Shown here piece by piece: positions 45,463 to 56,384 of a DNA stretch of 64,000 bases (position 1 is the first letter of the stretch; each line of letters starts with the position of its first letter). A program made the position numbers and the translations under genes. The stretch spans positions 413,501 to 477,500 of the forward strand of contig QNQO01000822.1 in assembly GCA_003290165.1 (NCBI GenBank), written 5' to 3'. Source of the stretch: Berberis thunbergii. Lineage: Eukaryota; Streptophyta; Magnoliopsida; Ranunculales; Berberidaceae. The notes beneath the pieces were generated by a model. That model did no database searches and was not told where the DNA came from. It saw only the letters and a list, made by a program, of their open reading frames with translations.

Positions 45463-45664
45463 TATTTGATTGCTTCACACAGTGACTCCGTAGAGAGGCT
45501 ATCTAGCCCCCCAGGCTTGAATTTGTCAAATGAGATGGACTTCAAGAAGAAAGTGTACCCAATGATAATCCTGGACTGGATTGAAGTTAAGCCCAAACTG
45601 AAGCTGAAACTTTTAAGGGACCTCATTACACTAGAGAAGCTTTCACAAACCAATTTTGCGAGGT

Positions 45665-45819
45665 AACTAGATTCTATAACTAGGATGATGTGATATGACT
45701 AAAGAAGTTTGATAAAAGCTTTGAGATATGCATAAATATCTCAAAATTTCTATCATCCTTCTTAGATCACGTCATGTCACCCTGGTTATAGAAACTAGCT
45801 GAAAACCTGGTCACTTAAT
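45665..45819. mobile_element. Small TIR element related to family M2
   Basis: About 155 bp with arms AACTAGATTCTATAACTAGG (left) and TGGTTATAGAAACTAGCT (right), continuing inward as GATGATGTGATATGACT against GATCACGTCATGTCACC. The right arm read in reverse (CAGGGTGACATGACGTGATC) resembles the left arm of 2174-2334 (CAGGGTGATCTAGCGTGATC). Non-coding. Confidence 0.6.
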
Positions 45820-48324
45820 ATTTTTGTTTACAAACAAGAAACACTTCCTCCTGACCATACGAACCCATGAAATTGTGTATGATCAAGCCAGCTCCAGTAG
45901 GTTTGGAACCATTGTAGTATTAAAGGAAAAACATTAGGGAAGGGGTAGTCAGTCTGATAATGTGATAGTTGCGGGAGTGCTCATCCCTCAGTACAAGTCT
46001 GAACCTATCTCAATGATTAGGAGTTAGGACCTTACAGCCTTTTTGGACATGGGCCTTGTGACTTACGGTATCACAAGTCTAGCGTCTTGCAAAATTTAAT
46101 GTATATATAAAATGATGTCGATGAAAACATTTTTGTCAATTGATATTTTAGGGTTTAAGGTTGTCGGTGCAAACAATACAATAATATATAATGTTACCAC
46201 TTTGGAAATAAATTATTCTTTTCATTTGTTAATAAGATTTTTAGTGGAATTAACTTAAACTTGTGAGGTTGATTGGAAATGATTCCTTAAGATGAAGTTA
46301 CTTTAAATTGGAACAAGAAATTCAAAAGGCTTTTGAAAAAGATAGGTGTAGAAAAACCCAATTGATTAAGACAAATCAGCAATCCAATCTTATCTCTTTG
46401 GGAGGGAAGGAAAAAGAAAATCATATAAAGCAAAGATCCCTTCAGTGTGGTGGCTTTGAAATATATGTATGTGATCTTCCTTGAGTTTCCATTCCATATA
46501 TAATAATTGTCAACACTTAGCTTTCATTGGTTGGGCCCTATATGTTTCAATGGTGGGAAGCACACTTGGCGTATGGTTCAATCACCTACAATTCACATAG
46601 TTCACACTTAACATTCCCATCAAACCATTACCACTAATCCACAAAAATTATATTAACAATGGGTTAACTTTGAGTAAGTGTTGGGGTTACTTTTGTTTGC
46701 TTAATTATTCTCACAACTAACAAAAGTGAAGGTGTGATAGAGAAGGTAAGGATGTAATCCACTCTCAGATAGAAACATGGTTTTTGGATAAAACCCTCCA
46801 TAACAAGATGGAGATGGTCAAGTGGTTGCGACTAGGTGGAGCAACATTGTCTGCAACAGTCAAGCTCATACACCGAATATTATTCGCAGGATATGTAGTT
46901 GTGCAAGGAGCTCGTGTAGGAGCTGTACTTCAAGATGTTGTGGGAACTCAAGGAGGAGGTGCACTTCAAGATGTTGTGGATTGAATGGATTATAGGATGT
47001 GTGACAATTTGTATCAAAGGTGAAGATAGTTTGATTATTGGTATTGGCTTAAATAGTATCACATCCCAGGAGGTAGAGTTGTTATAAAAAAATATAAGAA
47101 TATGGTCTATTCTCTAATAGAAATGAAGTCTTTAGGACTCGTAGGCCTAACGCTGAGTTGTTTAAGTTTGAAATAAAATCGTTTTTATGTATAATGAACC
47201 TAGGGACGCACACATGCACAACACGCAAACAATATTTAACACCCTAGATCTAGATAAATGTGGGGAGGTTGGTAAGGCACCTAGTCCATGAAAATTTCAT
47301 GATTGCTCTAGATTATGTTCCACATTCTCAATCAATAAATAAATAGCACATCATTGAATTAGAAAACTACTGTATCCAATCAAAATTCATCTCATATTTC
47401 ACAACATATCCAATTAATTCTTACCATCACCCACGATTTTAAACGATCAGAGCCAACCCTATAGTACAAGCTAACAATTTACCAAATCAAGCTTTTGCGA
47501 AAAAGGCACAATTTTGAAGCATTCAAGTTTTTTTTTGGCATCCCTAACAGTTTGTAGGGATTGAATCATGTACGTGTGATACTTTAGTATCATTGAATAA
47601 AAACAATTAAGATGAAGTTGTTTCAAGAAAACTCAGACCATTAAATATTTGAAAGAAACTGAAGTTACTGAATTCTGTACTTGTGATACCAGTTGCCATG
47701 AGTCTTACTTTCAGGAAGGGTTGTTTTTGGTGATTAGTGTTGATCCTTGTTGAAAATTTATTATGTTATAAATATGATTCATTTTTTAATATTATATTTT
47801 TAGCTATTTTTTAATATTATATATTTAAAGAGTGATGTTTTTCAAATATAAACAGCATAATCTCCAGAATTAGTGAATTATTCACTGTAGTTTGAAGCGG
47901 GTATATAAACGATTAACATGTATGAAGTTTTTTTTAATCAGACAAAAACACAGTTGTGAGTACAGAACTTCAACTCACCAATCACCACAATTGCTGAATG
48001 TCAAACAAACATTTAAATGAGTTCATGTTGGTTGAGGAAGATTGAAGACAGTGGGTTCCACTTTCATCAACTTTCAGCTTCATGTGATTCATCATCCCAA
48101 CTGATATTCCTTATTTAGGGTGCTCCGAGATACCCTGTTGATGAGGCAATATGTGTACTACCTTTTAGGGTTTTTGTTATGTTATATTGTTTGTGTTTTC
48201 CTTAAATGAGTTTTAAAAATGTTGTAGTTTTCAATATTTTAACAAGGATACGAGAAATGTCATTTTAGAGATAATTCAAGTCAACTTGAAATTAATCAAA
48301 AGGAAACCAAGTAGTAACAACGAT

Positions 48325-48483
48325 AAGTGTTCGAGTTTAGTAGTTCCTCGTAGAAAAATATTGACTTGGTATAGTGTCATTTACAAACCCTTTTTTCCTT
48401 TTAAGTGTTCGAGTTCAGTACTTAGTTCCTCATAGAAAATTATTGACTTAGTATAGTATCATTTACAGACCCTTCTTCCTTTT
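48325..48483. repeat. Tandem duplication of ~80 bp
   Basis: Two consecutive units (48325-48402 and 48403-48483) begin AAGTGTTCGAGTTYAGTA and end near CCCTTYTTCCTTTT, with a few differences. A third, diverged unit occurs beyond the LINE insertion at about 50294-50406, together with the sequence that precedes unit 1 (ATAATTCAARTCAACTTGAA). The array therefore predates the LINE insertion. Confidence 0.65.
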
Positions 48484-48499
48484 AACTTGTTGGGTTCAA

Positions 48500-49129
48500 A
48501 TTTGTCTTCAAATTTCAAAATAAGGAGGACAGGGACAGAGTCCTTGAGATTGGCTCAATTCATATAGCTAGTAGGCTATTTTTTATAAGACCTTGGAGAC
48601 CCTTTCTCGAGGAAGACATCAATGCTTTGAACACAATTCTCATATGGATATGCTTGAATAACATCCCCATGCTATTCTGGAATCCCAAAGGAATTGAAGC
48701 AATTGCGAGTGCAGTGGGTATCCCCTTCATGCTTGATAAAGCTACTGAGGATAAAACAAGAATGAACTTTGCTAAGGTATGTGTTGAAGTTGACATCAAT
48801 AGCACTTTCCCAAATGAAATCCCGGTTATGGTAGATGAGGCGAAAACTTACAGAGTAAGAGTGGACTATACCTGGAAGCCAGCGCAGTGCAAGCTCTGCA
48901 AAGTATTTGGTCATAGTACTGGAAAATGCAACAAGGCAAAGACAAAACTTCCTGAAGTCAGAGTATACAAAGCGGTAAACAACAAAGACAAGCAAGCTGA
49001 ATCAGATGAGGATTGGGAACGCCCTAAGAAGCAGCACACTGCAAGAAGTAAGGGTCCTAACAGCACACCAGCTAGTCCCGGTCAATCGAATCAAAGTGTG
49101 AACCCTCCTATAGTGGCAAAAAAATCCTG
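48500..49129 (+). pseudogene. LINE ORF1 fragment (DUF4283-like end and zinc knuckle)
   Basis: Open from the insertion boundary to a stop at 49127-49129. It matches ORF1 of the full-length LINE: HIASRLFFIRPWRPF, GIEAIASAVGIPFMLDKATE, and the CX2CX4HX4C knuckle CKLCKVFGHSTGKC at about 48892-48933. The conserved order and open frame show modest age, but the N-terminal part is absent. Confidence 0.8.
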
Positions 49130-49788
49130 AGCTAGGAAGCGAAGTACCTTTAGAAGCGAATGCCAGCGTCCATTCTTCAACTTTAATGGATGTGGTGGTT
49201 GTTGCAAAGAACCAGGTACAAGGCGTAGATGATAGTCCTCAAATGGGAAGTGGTGCACCAAACAGTAGCACTAGGATGATCTCCACCTCAAGTGGAGTTG
49301 ATGCAAACAAAGGAAGTGTTGACAACAATCACCTTGCTGCAAAGGTTGCTCGGGATATAGAAATTCATAGCATACAACACAAGGGTTCAAGGTACAAGGT
49401 GCTAGATCAGATTGATAATGAGGATTCAGACGCTGAAGTAGTAGCAGAGCCAAGTCTGTCTACCCCCATATCTAACTCAGAGGAAAACCCAATGCAAGTA
49501 GTGGAAGTGCTTCGCGCAGTCACTGGTATAAAACAACAGGGGGAAGATCCAACAACGCTCATGGATTGTCTAACACCCCAAGACATTAAAGTTTTGAATT
49601 CAGAAATTGCAAGAATAGGCAGGGATGCATTGGTCACTGAAATTAACAGCTTACTTGAAGCGAAAGCAGCAACGGTGGGGCAAAACACTATTGAAGAAGA
49701 ACATGAGGCTACCACAATACAGCTTCCCACTGAATATGGTCCTCGAAGGTCTTCTCGAAGCAAGAATACAAATCCTAAATTCAGGTAA
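49130..49788 (+). pseudogene. LINE ORF1 C-terminal region, shifted frame
   Basis: A 200-codon open frame (49186-49788) in a different frame from the zinc-knuckle part. It is hydrophilic, rich in Ser, Asp and Glu, and ends in a basic PRRSSRSKNTNPKFR. Its position after the knuckle corresponds to the variable ORF1 tail, so I read it as ORF1 continued after a frameshift rather than as a gene. No domain recognised. Confidence 0.55.
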
Positions 49789-50190
49789 CTGATGATGATA
49801 ATACAGGTAGAATGCAAATGCTTATTAGCACCTTGTAGGGATGCTAAGCTAGCATTCAATGGTTTCTATATCATGATTAATTGTGTTTCGACTCTTTACG
49901 ACGACTTCTCATACATCCTGAGGCTTACATTAGGTATAAATCAGGTCATGAGAGTGCTTAAAGGATTGATTGGTAATTACGAGGAAGAAAAGTTATGGCA
50001 GGTCTATCATACAACCACTTTAGTAGCAGAGCACTTTGCAGAGTTACTCCCTAACCTGGAGACGGTGAATCTAGAACTAATTAGGTTCTTTGTTGAAGCT
50101 TTGAAGCAAGTTTTTTGTTTTGTAAATGACGAAACAAGTGAACGTATGAGTGATTGTAAACTTTATTATCACCATCTTTTTTTAATATAA
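49789..50190 (+). pseudogene. LINE RNase H C-terminal fragment
   Basis: The end of this frame (VAEHFAELLP, then LETVNLELIRFFVEALKQVF and SERM) aligns with the ORF2 terminus of the full-length LINE (KAADKLASLRP, FFEITPSSFAEDLKKIIF, KYMRM). It is followed by the LINE 3' hairpin and tail. The homologous end of 54845-55040 is closer in sequence. The upstream half is too diverged to align by eye. Confidence 0.6.
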
Positions 50191-50194
50191 GGTT

Positions 50195-50214
50195 CGGGGA
50201 TCCTAAAAACCCCG
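50195..50214 (+). other. 3'-terminal hairpin of the ORF2-deleted LINE
   Basis: CGGGG (50195-50199) pairs with CCCCG (50210-50214) around a 10-base loop, 10 bases before the A-rich tail. Same arrangement as at 15690-15711 and, more weakly, on the minus strand at 54886-54903. Confidence 0.5.
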
Positions 50215-50487
50215 CTCACTTTCCAAAAAAAGAAACTTGTTGGGTTCAGGTGTGAAGCAATTAATAAAGCCCTCGTTGTTGTTTTCGATAATTCAAATCA
50301 ACTTGAAATTGATCAAAAGGAAATCGAATAGTAACAACTAACAACAATAAGTGGTTTGAGTTTAGTAGTTCTTCATAGAAAATTATTGACTTGGTATAGT
50401 GTTATTTCTCGGTTTTTATAAATTGTGCTCAACTGTTCCAAAATGCCTCGTTGCTATTGAGTACATGTTCAATCCTTTATTAACTTC

Positions 50488-50560
50488 ACATAATGTTGCT
50501 ATTTATTCGATGTGAAACTAAATTTGCACGCTCAAATCAAACCAACATCGCCAACATAAC
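50488..50560 (-). repeat. LTR-like end motif, copy 3
   Basis: ATAATGTTGCTATTTATTCG, then GATGTGAAACTAAATTTGCA and ACCAACATCGCCAACATAA. It aligns along its length with 8350-8418 and partly with 45413-45462. Confidence 0.4.
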
Positions 50561-51062
50561 TATAGGGAAGAAACTGTACCCTAGAGCAAAACAAGAGAGC
50601 ATAAGAAACCATTTCTAGAAATCAATAAGAAATGGGAGAGCTAACATGCCTGAGTGCAGCATAATGTTTGTAATTTTGATAGCTCAAAGCTCAAACAATT
50701 TGTGGTTACATTATTAAATGTTAAACAAGATTTGAGAATCGAGTTTTTAATTTATATTTTTAATGTATTTATATCCATGGTGATAAGGTGTATGGATGGT
50801 TGCTATCAAAGGTTGCCTCATCATCCTTGGTCTCTGTCTCGATGTGAAACCAGTCAACAATGCTTGGTTTAGCTGCACTGACGTAAACTAAACACAATTT
50901 GGATGGCGAGTGTCATACTCACACTCTGTTTTTTTTTTTTTTTTTTTTTTTTTTAATAAGGTGAGTTGGATTTTGAAGGATTTCATAACCTATTAATTGA
51001 ACGACCTATACATCAATATCCATTCAGAAATTCTAAATGACTTGGGAAAATCAGCCTGGGTT

Positions 51063-51174
51063 GACTGCCTGGGGTGAATTTACACTATTGCTCCCCCTCT
51101 TTAACAACCTTTTGAAAAAGGGATTTAAAAAGAAGAGAGCAAAAGTGTAAATTCATCCCCTCTCAGGCATCAGT
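51063..51174. repeat. Hairpin element, possibly related to family M1
   Basis: Arms of about 48 bp: GACTGCCTGGGGTGAATTTA at 51063 and its inverse TAAATTCATCCCCTCTCAGG near 51149, with further pairing inward through TTTACACTATTGC against GCAAAAGTGTAAA. The TTTACACTTTTGC core is like that of family M1, but the termini differ. Confidence 0.55.
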
Positions 51175-52139
51175 CTCGCTGGTTTTTCAAACCAGCTAGA
51201 ATTACTCATTAAAAAGTAACCATACCGCAGGTAAAATTCAAAGCTGAGACGTGAGTGACAAATAATTGGATAACATTAGAATACATATAATTATTTTAAT
51301 CTTGAAAGCTAAGATATTATCCTCCCCTTAACAAATTGAATAAGTGGGGTCTCTTTAAAAACCCATAATAAGTCAGTCAGTCACCATGTAACAAAAGCTC
51401 ATCTTTCTTACGTCATAAGTAAAATCCCACCACCCCATTGTAGTTGCAACAACCACCCTCCCCTCCTCCTTCATGTGGTAGTTGATTCCATCATTCTCTA
51501 GTTTTATTTTTTTATTTTTTATTTTTTATTTTTTTGCTATTTTTAAGGGATGGCCCCAGAGTGGTGTAGCACCAACCCCCACTACCCAAATTTATGGGCT
51601 GCCAGGTGCACTTGTGTCAGTGTTGCCATGTTGGCTACTTGAGAGAGAAAGTGATTGCAATACAATAATATGCACTAATATTGGCATGCAAGAGGTGAAG
51701 AAATAATGGAGGAATCCCTCAAGATTTGGAAACAAAGTTGAGTGAGTGAGTGAGTGATGAATTGGTGGTGAATGCTTTAAAGGAAATAGACCTTTCAAGA
51801 TACAAATCAAACTCAAAACCCATAAGAGTGAATGTGATAGAGGGGGAGAGAATTGAAAGTTGGTATTTCAGTTGATACAGTTACTAAAAAGTGAGAGATG
51901 AAAAAAAAAGTGAGTCACCATGGTAAATTTTGACAATGGGTATCTTGGAATTTCAAAGAATTTTTTTCTTGTCTTTTGAATAACAAGTTCAAGCTATAAT
52001 TATTTGCCAAAAACAGTGAAACCCCATGAAGTTTTGAAAGGCTGTTGAGGTCAAGAACCCTTTGTTATTCAATCAAAGAGAACAATAATAGCCTCTTTTG
52101 ATTCCAAAGAAACAGCCTCAAAGCAATATATTCATATTC

Positions 52140-52987
52140 ATGAACCAACCAAAACAAGGTATGGAGGAGAACAAACCAACAGAGATGAAAGATTTACAGA
52201 TTGTGGTTGCGGAGAAAGATGAAGTTGTGAAGAAGCAATTAGCACCAAAGAGGAGTTCAAACAAAGATAGACATACAAAGGTGGATGGTAGAGGGAGGAG
52301 AATTCGGATGCCGGCTTTATGTGCGGCGAGGATTTTTCAGCTTACCAGAGAATTAGGGCATAAATCGGATGGGGAAACTATACAGTGGTTGTTACAACAG
52401 GCGGAGCCATCGATCATTGCAGCGACCGGGACAGGAACCATACCGGCTTCGGCTCTTGCTGCTGCAGGTGGCTCTATTTCGCAACAGGGGACCTCTGTTT
52501 CAGCTGGTTTGCATGGGAAGATCTCTGATTTGGGACATGAAATAGGGTCCAGTAGTAGGACCAATTGGACCATGCTAGGTGGTGGTAGTAATCTGGGAAG
52601 ATCTCAAGTACCTATTGGTCTATGGCCCTCTGTCAGTGGTGGGTACGGCCCTGGATTCACCACCACTTCAGGGTCATCGACATCGAATTTAGGCAGCGAA
52701 AGCTTGAGTTACATGCCTAGGATTGGTGTCCATGGTTTCGAATTGCCCGGTTCAAGTTTAGGCCAGATGAGTTTTAGCTCAATTTTGGGTGCTAACCATC
52801 AGCAACTTCCAGGTCTAGAGTTGGGACTTCTCCAGATGGTCATATTGGTGTTCTTAGCACTCAAGCTTACAACCAATTCTACCAACAGATGCCACAAAAT
52901 CGAACCGTCGCTAGTATGATACATCCACAACAAGACCAGCAACAACCACCACCTTCGAAGGATGAGTCTCAAGGATCAAGACATTAG
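52140..52987 (+). CDS. TCP20-like class I TCP transcription factor (frameshift near 3' end)
   Basis: Single exon of about 282 residues once the break is taken into account. The N-terminal [15 protein letters not shown] resembles the TCP20-group leader; the TCP domain starts at about residue 38 ([20 protein letters not shown]) and continues with [20 protein letters not shown], lacking the four extra basic-region residues of class II, so it is class I (PCF). Such factors bind GC-rich GGNCCCAC-type sites as dimers and regulate growth and cell-division genes; the TCP20 type also links to nitrate signalling. After PGLELGL the frame fails near 52827-52832 (one base short); in the next frame DGHIGVL and the family-typical ending KDESQGSRH follow to TAG at 52985-52987. 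As written, the current frame instead stops at 52917-52919. The start at 52140 is chosen as the first ATG in frame. Confidence 0.9.
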
Positions 52988-54844
52988 TGTAATCATAGTT
53001 GCAAATAAAGAAGCAACCAAGTAAAAAATTGGCACAAAGCCAGTCCATTCTTCGATGGCTTCTTCGAGTTTGAGAGAGTGAGAAATGGGTATTAGTTCAA
53101 TCAATGGTTCTCTACATATAATTGATTTCCATCTCTTGTTTTCTTTTGTGTATCTAATCCTCGCTTCTTGTTCATAATGTGTAGGTTGAATTGCTTGGTT
53201 TCCATTCGATTTCTTGTTTACTTCAGGTACATTATAGTTGTTTTAGCGAATCTCCGATTGTTTGTTATGGTGTTTAGAGTTGAGTTTGTGGGTATTGCCT
53301 TGATTGTGAAGAGAATTATAGCCATTTCATTTCCATGCACATATTGCTCCATTTTGTGTCCAAGAAAGGTACTACTCATCTTTATGTTCAAACAGGACTG
53401 ATCAATAATGTTGTCCGACTATTTCTCTGATAGCGTGAATAAGTTTCATCTTATTTTGTTTGATAAGAACTTCATCAGTTTCTGCAAATTCCTATTCATT
53501 CTTATCTAGAATTCGAACATGTTACGGTACTTTCATTGTCTTTGATGATGTTTACTATACATTTTTTTTTTTCACTCAATGGTAAAAATTTGAGCGCTTT
53601 TGAAGTTCAAAAGGTTCAAAAAATAGTTGAAATGTAACTGACTGTAAATTAGAAAATTTTGTAAGACCTTAGAGTGCAAATGGAAACGAATAGGAAAACC
53701 AGTGTTTCGGAAACTTTGAGCTATAAGAGTTATTGGAATCATGTTTGCATAAAAAGCTTATAGTTAAATTCTACCGCTTCAGCTTCACTAAACAACCATT
53801 CCCAATCGCTTCCAAGTTGGTACTCAAATTAGAACTCTGTTTCAACAAGTCATACAAACTCCAAGTAGTCGTAAGTTTGTAGTTAGAACACTCAATGCGC
53901 TACAACTTTGAAATGTCACGGATTAGGTAAGAGACGTAAACATTGTAAGCTTTGTGTTAGTCACAAATGTTGGAAAACATATGAAATGTGATTCAGTAAA
54001 GTTACAAGTTATGTAACATGAGAATAAAATATTCATTACAAGTTACATAACATGAAGAGTATGCGTTCCACAAAAACAAAATCAATGTAACAACCAGAAG
54101 TCAGTACAGATGTTTAGTACTCTAAAATGTGATCGAGTAACGTCCCTTTATAGCAAAACTAAGCATTCGGTCCACATAGAGTCCTTCACATCATCAAGTG
54201 AATTCTTTGGTATATCATAGCTTTCTGAAGCTGCATGAACAAGTCATCAATGTGCTTGGTTAAGCGATAAACAGTATCAAGATTATGATGTCAATCTGCC
54301 AAAATCTATATTTAGATGATTCCAGCTCATAACAACTCATCGTTCCATCGATATATTTCATTGACTTTTGATCATGATTTCCCATCTTATTGTTGTTTGC
54401 ACTTTAGTGGATTTCTTTCCTTCTTGTTGATTTTCTGATTTTTCTTCATTTCTTCCCATTAACATTTCTGTACTTCTTGTTGTTTACCACTTTATATCTC
54501 TTTGCTTGAACCTCTTTCACATAAAGCAATGTTTTTAAAGCTTGTTGACTCAATTTCTTTTGTTGTTTAAAGCTGGTTTTGTACATTTTTCCCTTTCTTC
54601 TTGACTCAATTTTAATAAATCTTTTCTAACTGGTTTAATGTGGACTCGAGAAAAAACTTGTTAGAGTAGAAGACACATTTCTGATTTTTATGAAATTCTA
54701 ATCGTTTAAAGCATTTCAGGTGGCAGTCTCATCCTGAAACTCGATAGCTTTAGTCGAGTGCAAAAATTCAGGCATTTTTTTCACCCCATCCAATGGTAAA
54801 TTTGACATAAAGCTCAAACAACTCAAAGGCCGATTAAAAGTTTA
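52988..54844. other. TCP 3' region and intergenic DNA
   Basis: The first 300 bases are likely the 3' untranslated region. Otherwise AT-rich DNA without a clear gene. On the minus strand at 54169-54240 there is a short coding-like stretch (SYDIPKNSLDDVKDSMWTEC) ending in a stop; I do not recognise it, and no upstream exon is convincing. Confidence 0.45.
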
Positions 54845-55040
54845 ATAGGTTTTTTTTTTCTTCTTTTTTTTTGAAAAGTGAAAAAGGGTTTTGAGGATCC
54901 CCAAACTTTATATTAATAAAAAGGATGATGAAGATTACAACTGCTCATACGTTCATTTGTTACATCATCAATAGCAACATAAAATTGCTTCAAAACCTCA
55001 ATAGAAAACCTAATTAGTTCTAGTTCAACGGTCTCTAATT
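54845..55040 (-). mobile_element. 5'-truncated LINE copy (minus strand)
   Basis: Reading the minus strand: LETVELELIRFSIEVLKQFY, then AIDDVTNERMSSCNLHH, a TTTGGGGATCCTCAAAACCC hairpin-like stretch, and an A-rich tail (T run at 54850-54872 on the plus strand). It matches the 3' end of the 48499-50233 copy (LETVNLELIRFFVEALKQVF). Only about 200 bp remain. Confidence 0.75.
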
Positions 55041-55859
55041 TAGGGTGTAATCTTACAAACCGGTTAATTCTTTTTATACCGGTTGGGACCATCCACCGAA
55101 GACCGTTCATGATTATTTAGCGTAAGTAGTGCTGCCCCATGTATCAATGATACAAACTTTTGAGCTTTGCTCATTTATAGATGCTTCAGACTGCAAGTGA
55201 ACCCAATTTAGTCTAGGCCATGTCAAAATACAATCCAGGCCCAGGACTAGGCCCAATCTCACTAATTTTCAATGACATTGCAAACTTAAACCCAAGCTCA
55301 GGCCCAATTTATCAATAAATTGAATATGGACTACCCATTCCAAGTTTTGATGTCGTAATGAAGCCCGTCAACACTCTTTAGTTTTGATGCGATGTCGTAG
55401 GGTATGTTTGTTTGCACGGAAAATAAACATGGAAAATTGAAACCGATTTCGTGAAATCAATTCCAAGGTATCTCCCTCAAACTTGGATTCTCATGATTAG
55501 TGAAGAAATGGTCTTCTAAATAATCGATTTTTTGTCAGTAAATAGACAACTAAATAGCATAAATATGCATAAAGAGGGAAATAGAATTTCCCCAGAAAAT
55601 TGGCTAACCAAACATACCTGCAGTGTTTTTTACAGATATAGGGTTTGCATGAAAATCACCATGAAAGTCATTTGTAATTTTTTTTGGGTTTGCTCTTCTG
55701 TAACCTGCTAAAGACCATCCAGTACAAACTCCAATTAACCCAAGCCCAAGTATGTTAAAAATAAAAAAATAAAAAAAATTAATATCCTTGTCGGGTTAGT
55801 ACCATATCATTTTTACTCGTTTGCCTAAGATTAATGTTGGGAGCTTCATGGATATGCAG
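55041..55859. other. Intergenic DNA
   Basis: AT-rich sequence with no gene, RNA gene or clear element that I can support. Confidence 0.45.
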
Positions 55860-56172
55860 TGGAGGAGGGGACCTTACTTCTCATTTAGGCTCGAGATGGT
55901 GGAAGGAATTTCTATTTAGAGACTCGATGATCCTGATTGACCTCCTTCAGGATGAAGACTCTCAACAACTTTCTACCATGATTTGGGTTTGACACTCTAT
56001 TATTTGTAATATTAAACGACTGTTTCTTATGCTTTCTTTTTGGCATTATGAATATATATTCAAAGATCTTAATGGTAAGACTCATCGCTGGCATCAAACA
56101 CCGGCTATATTAATTGTAATAGCTAGTAAATTTTAATATATTTCCAATGCTTTTAACAAAAATAAAATAAAA
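55860..56172 (+). mobile_element. 5'-truncated LINE 3' end (family C), copy 1
   Basis: Broken frames on the plus strand: RDSMILIDLLQDEDSQQLST, then HSIICNIKRLFLMLSFW and IFKDLNGKTHRW, a layout like the end of a LINE RNase H domain. The tail reads CCAATGCTTTTAACAAAAAT followed by AAAATAAAAT. The copy at 61620-61872 has matching IIYNIKFLILLNSEW, IPKDLNNEAHDLAT and a similar tail. Confidence 0.55.
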
Positions 56173-56384
56173 TGTTGGGAGCTTCATTAGAGCCAATAAA
56201 GGATGCGAACATGAAAACACAAAGATCGGTGGGATCAGTACTGGGGTACTAAGTACAATTACATGTCTCATGTTTTGACAACAACCCTAACATGTACAAG
56301 CTGGAACATGAGACAACAACCCTAACATGTACAACCTGGAACTCTGTTCATGCCTTTTAACACCTACCAATCCGCAATTCTAAG

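Larger units (their letters stand above)
44993..48483. other. Intergenic region
   Basis: No gene supported. Contents: SDR gene B 3' region, an LTR-like end motif (45413-45462), an inverted-repeat element (45665-45819), and a stretch at 46740-47000 with a repeated ACTTCAAGATGTTGTGG (46927 and 46963) whose 66-codon frame I do not regard as a gene. At its end is a tandem duplication (48325-48483). Confidence 0.5.
48499..50233 (+). mobile_element. ORF2-deleted LINE copy with perfect target-site duplication
   Basis: Flanked by the identical 15-mer AACTTGTTGGGTTCA (48484-48498 and 50234-50248). The left end starts inside ORF1 (FVFKFQNKEDRDRV, compare FVFKFLNEDDKSKA in the full-length LINE), so it is 5'-truncated. 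ORF1 sequence is followed directly by a piece of the RNase H C-terminus and the 3' hairpin and A-rich tail. The endonuclease and RT, about 3.5 kb in the relative at 9510-15744, are missing. It cannot mobilise itself. It moved by target-primed insertion, either as an already deleted element or with the deletion arising later. Confidence 0.85.
50249..52139. other. Intergenic region upstream of the TCP gene
   Basis: Contains the third unit of the 48325 tandem array (50294-50406), an LTR-like end motif (50488-50560), a run of 26 T (50929-50954), a hairpin element (51063-51174), and from about 51400 the likely TCP promoter. I see no gene. A short frame at 51482-51706 is low complexity. Confidence 0.5.

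Noticed and set aside
46784..46984. 66-codon frame with a repeated ALQDVV motif
   Set aside because: Short, with no family similarity; explained by a 17-bp direct repeat (ACTTCAAGATGTTGTGG).
54169..54240. Coding-like minus-strand stretch ending in a stop
   Set aside because: Possible last exon, but there is no recognised family, no convincing upstream exon, and the length is small.
54913..55110. Small minus-strand frame as a gene
   Set aside because: It matches the end of LINE ORF2 and is followed by the LINE hairpin and tail.
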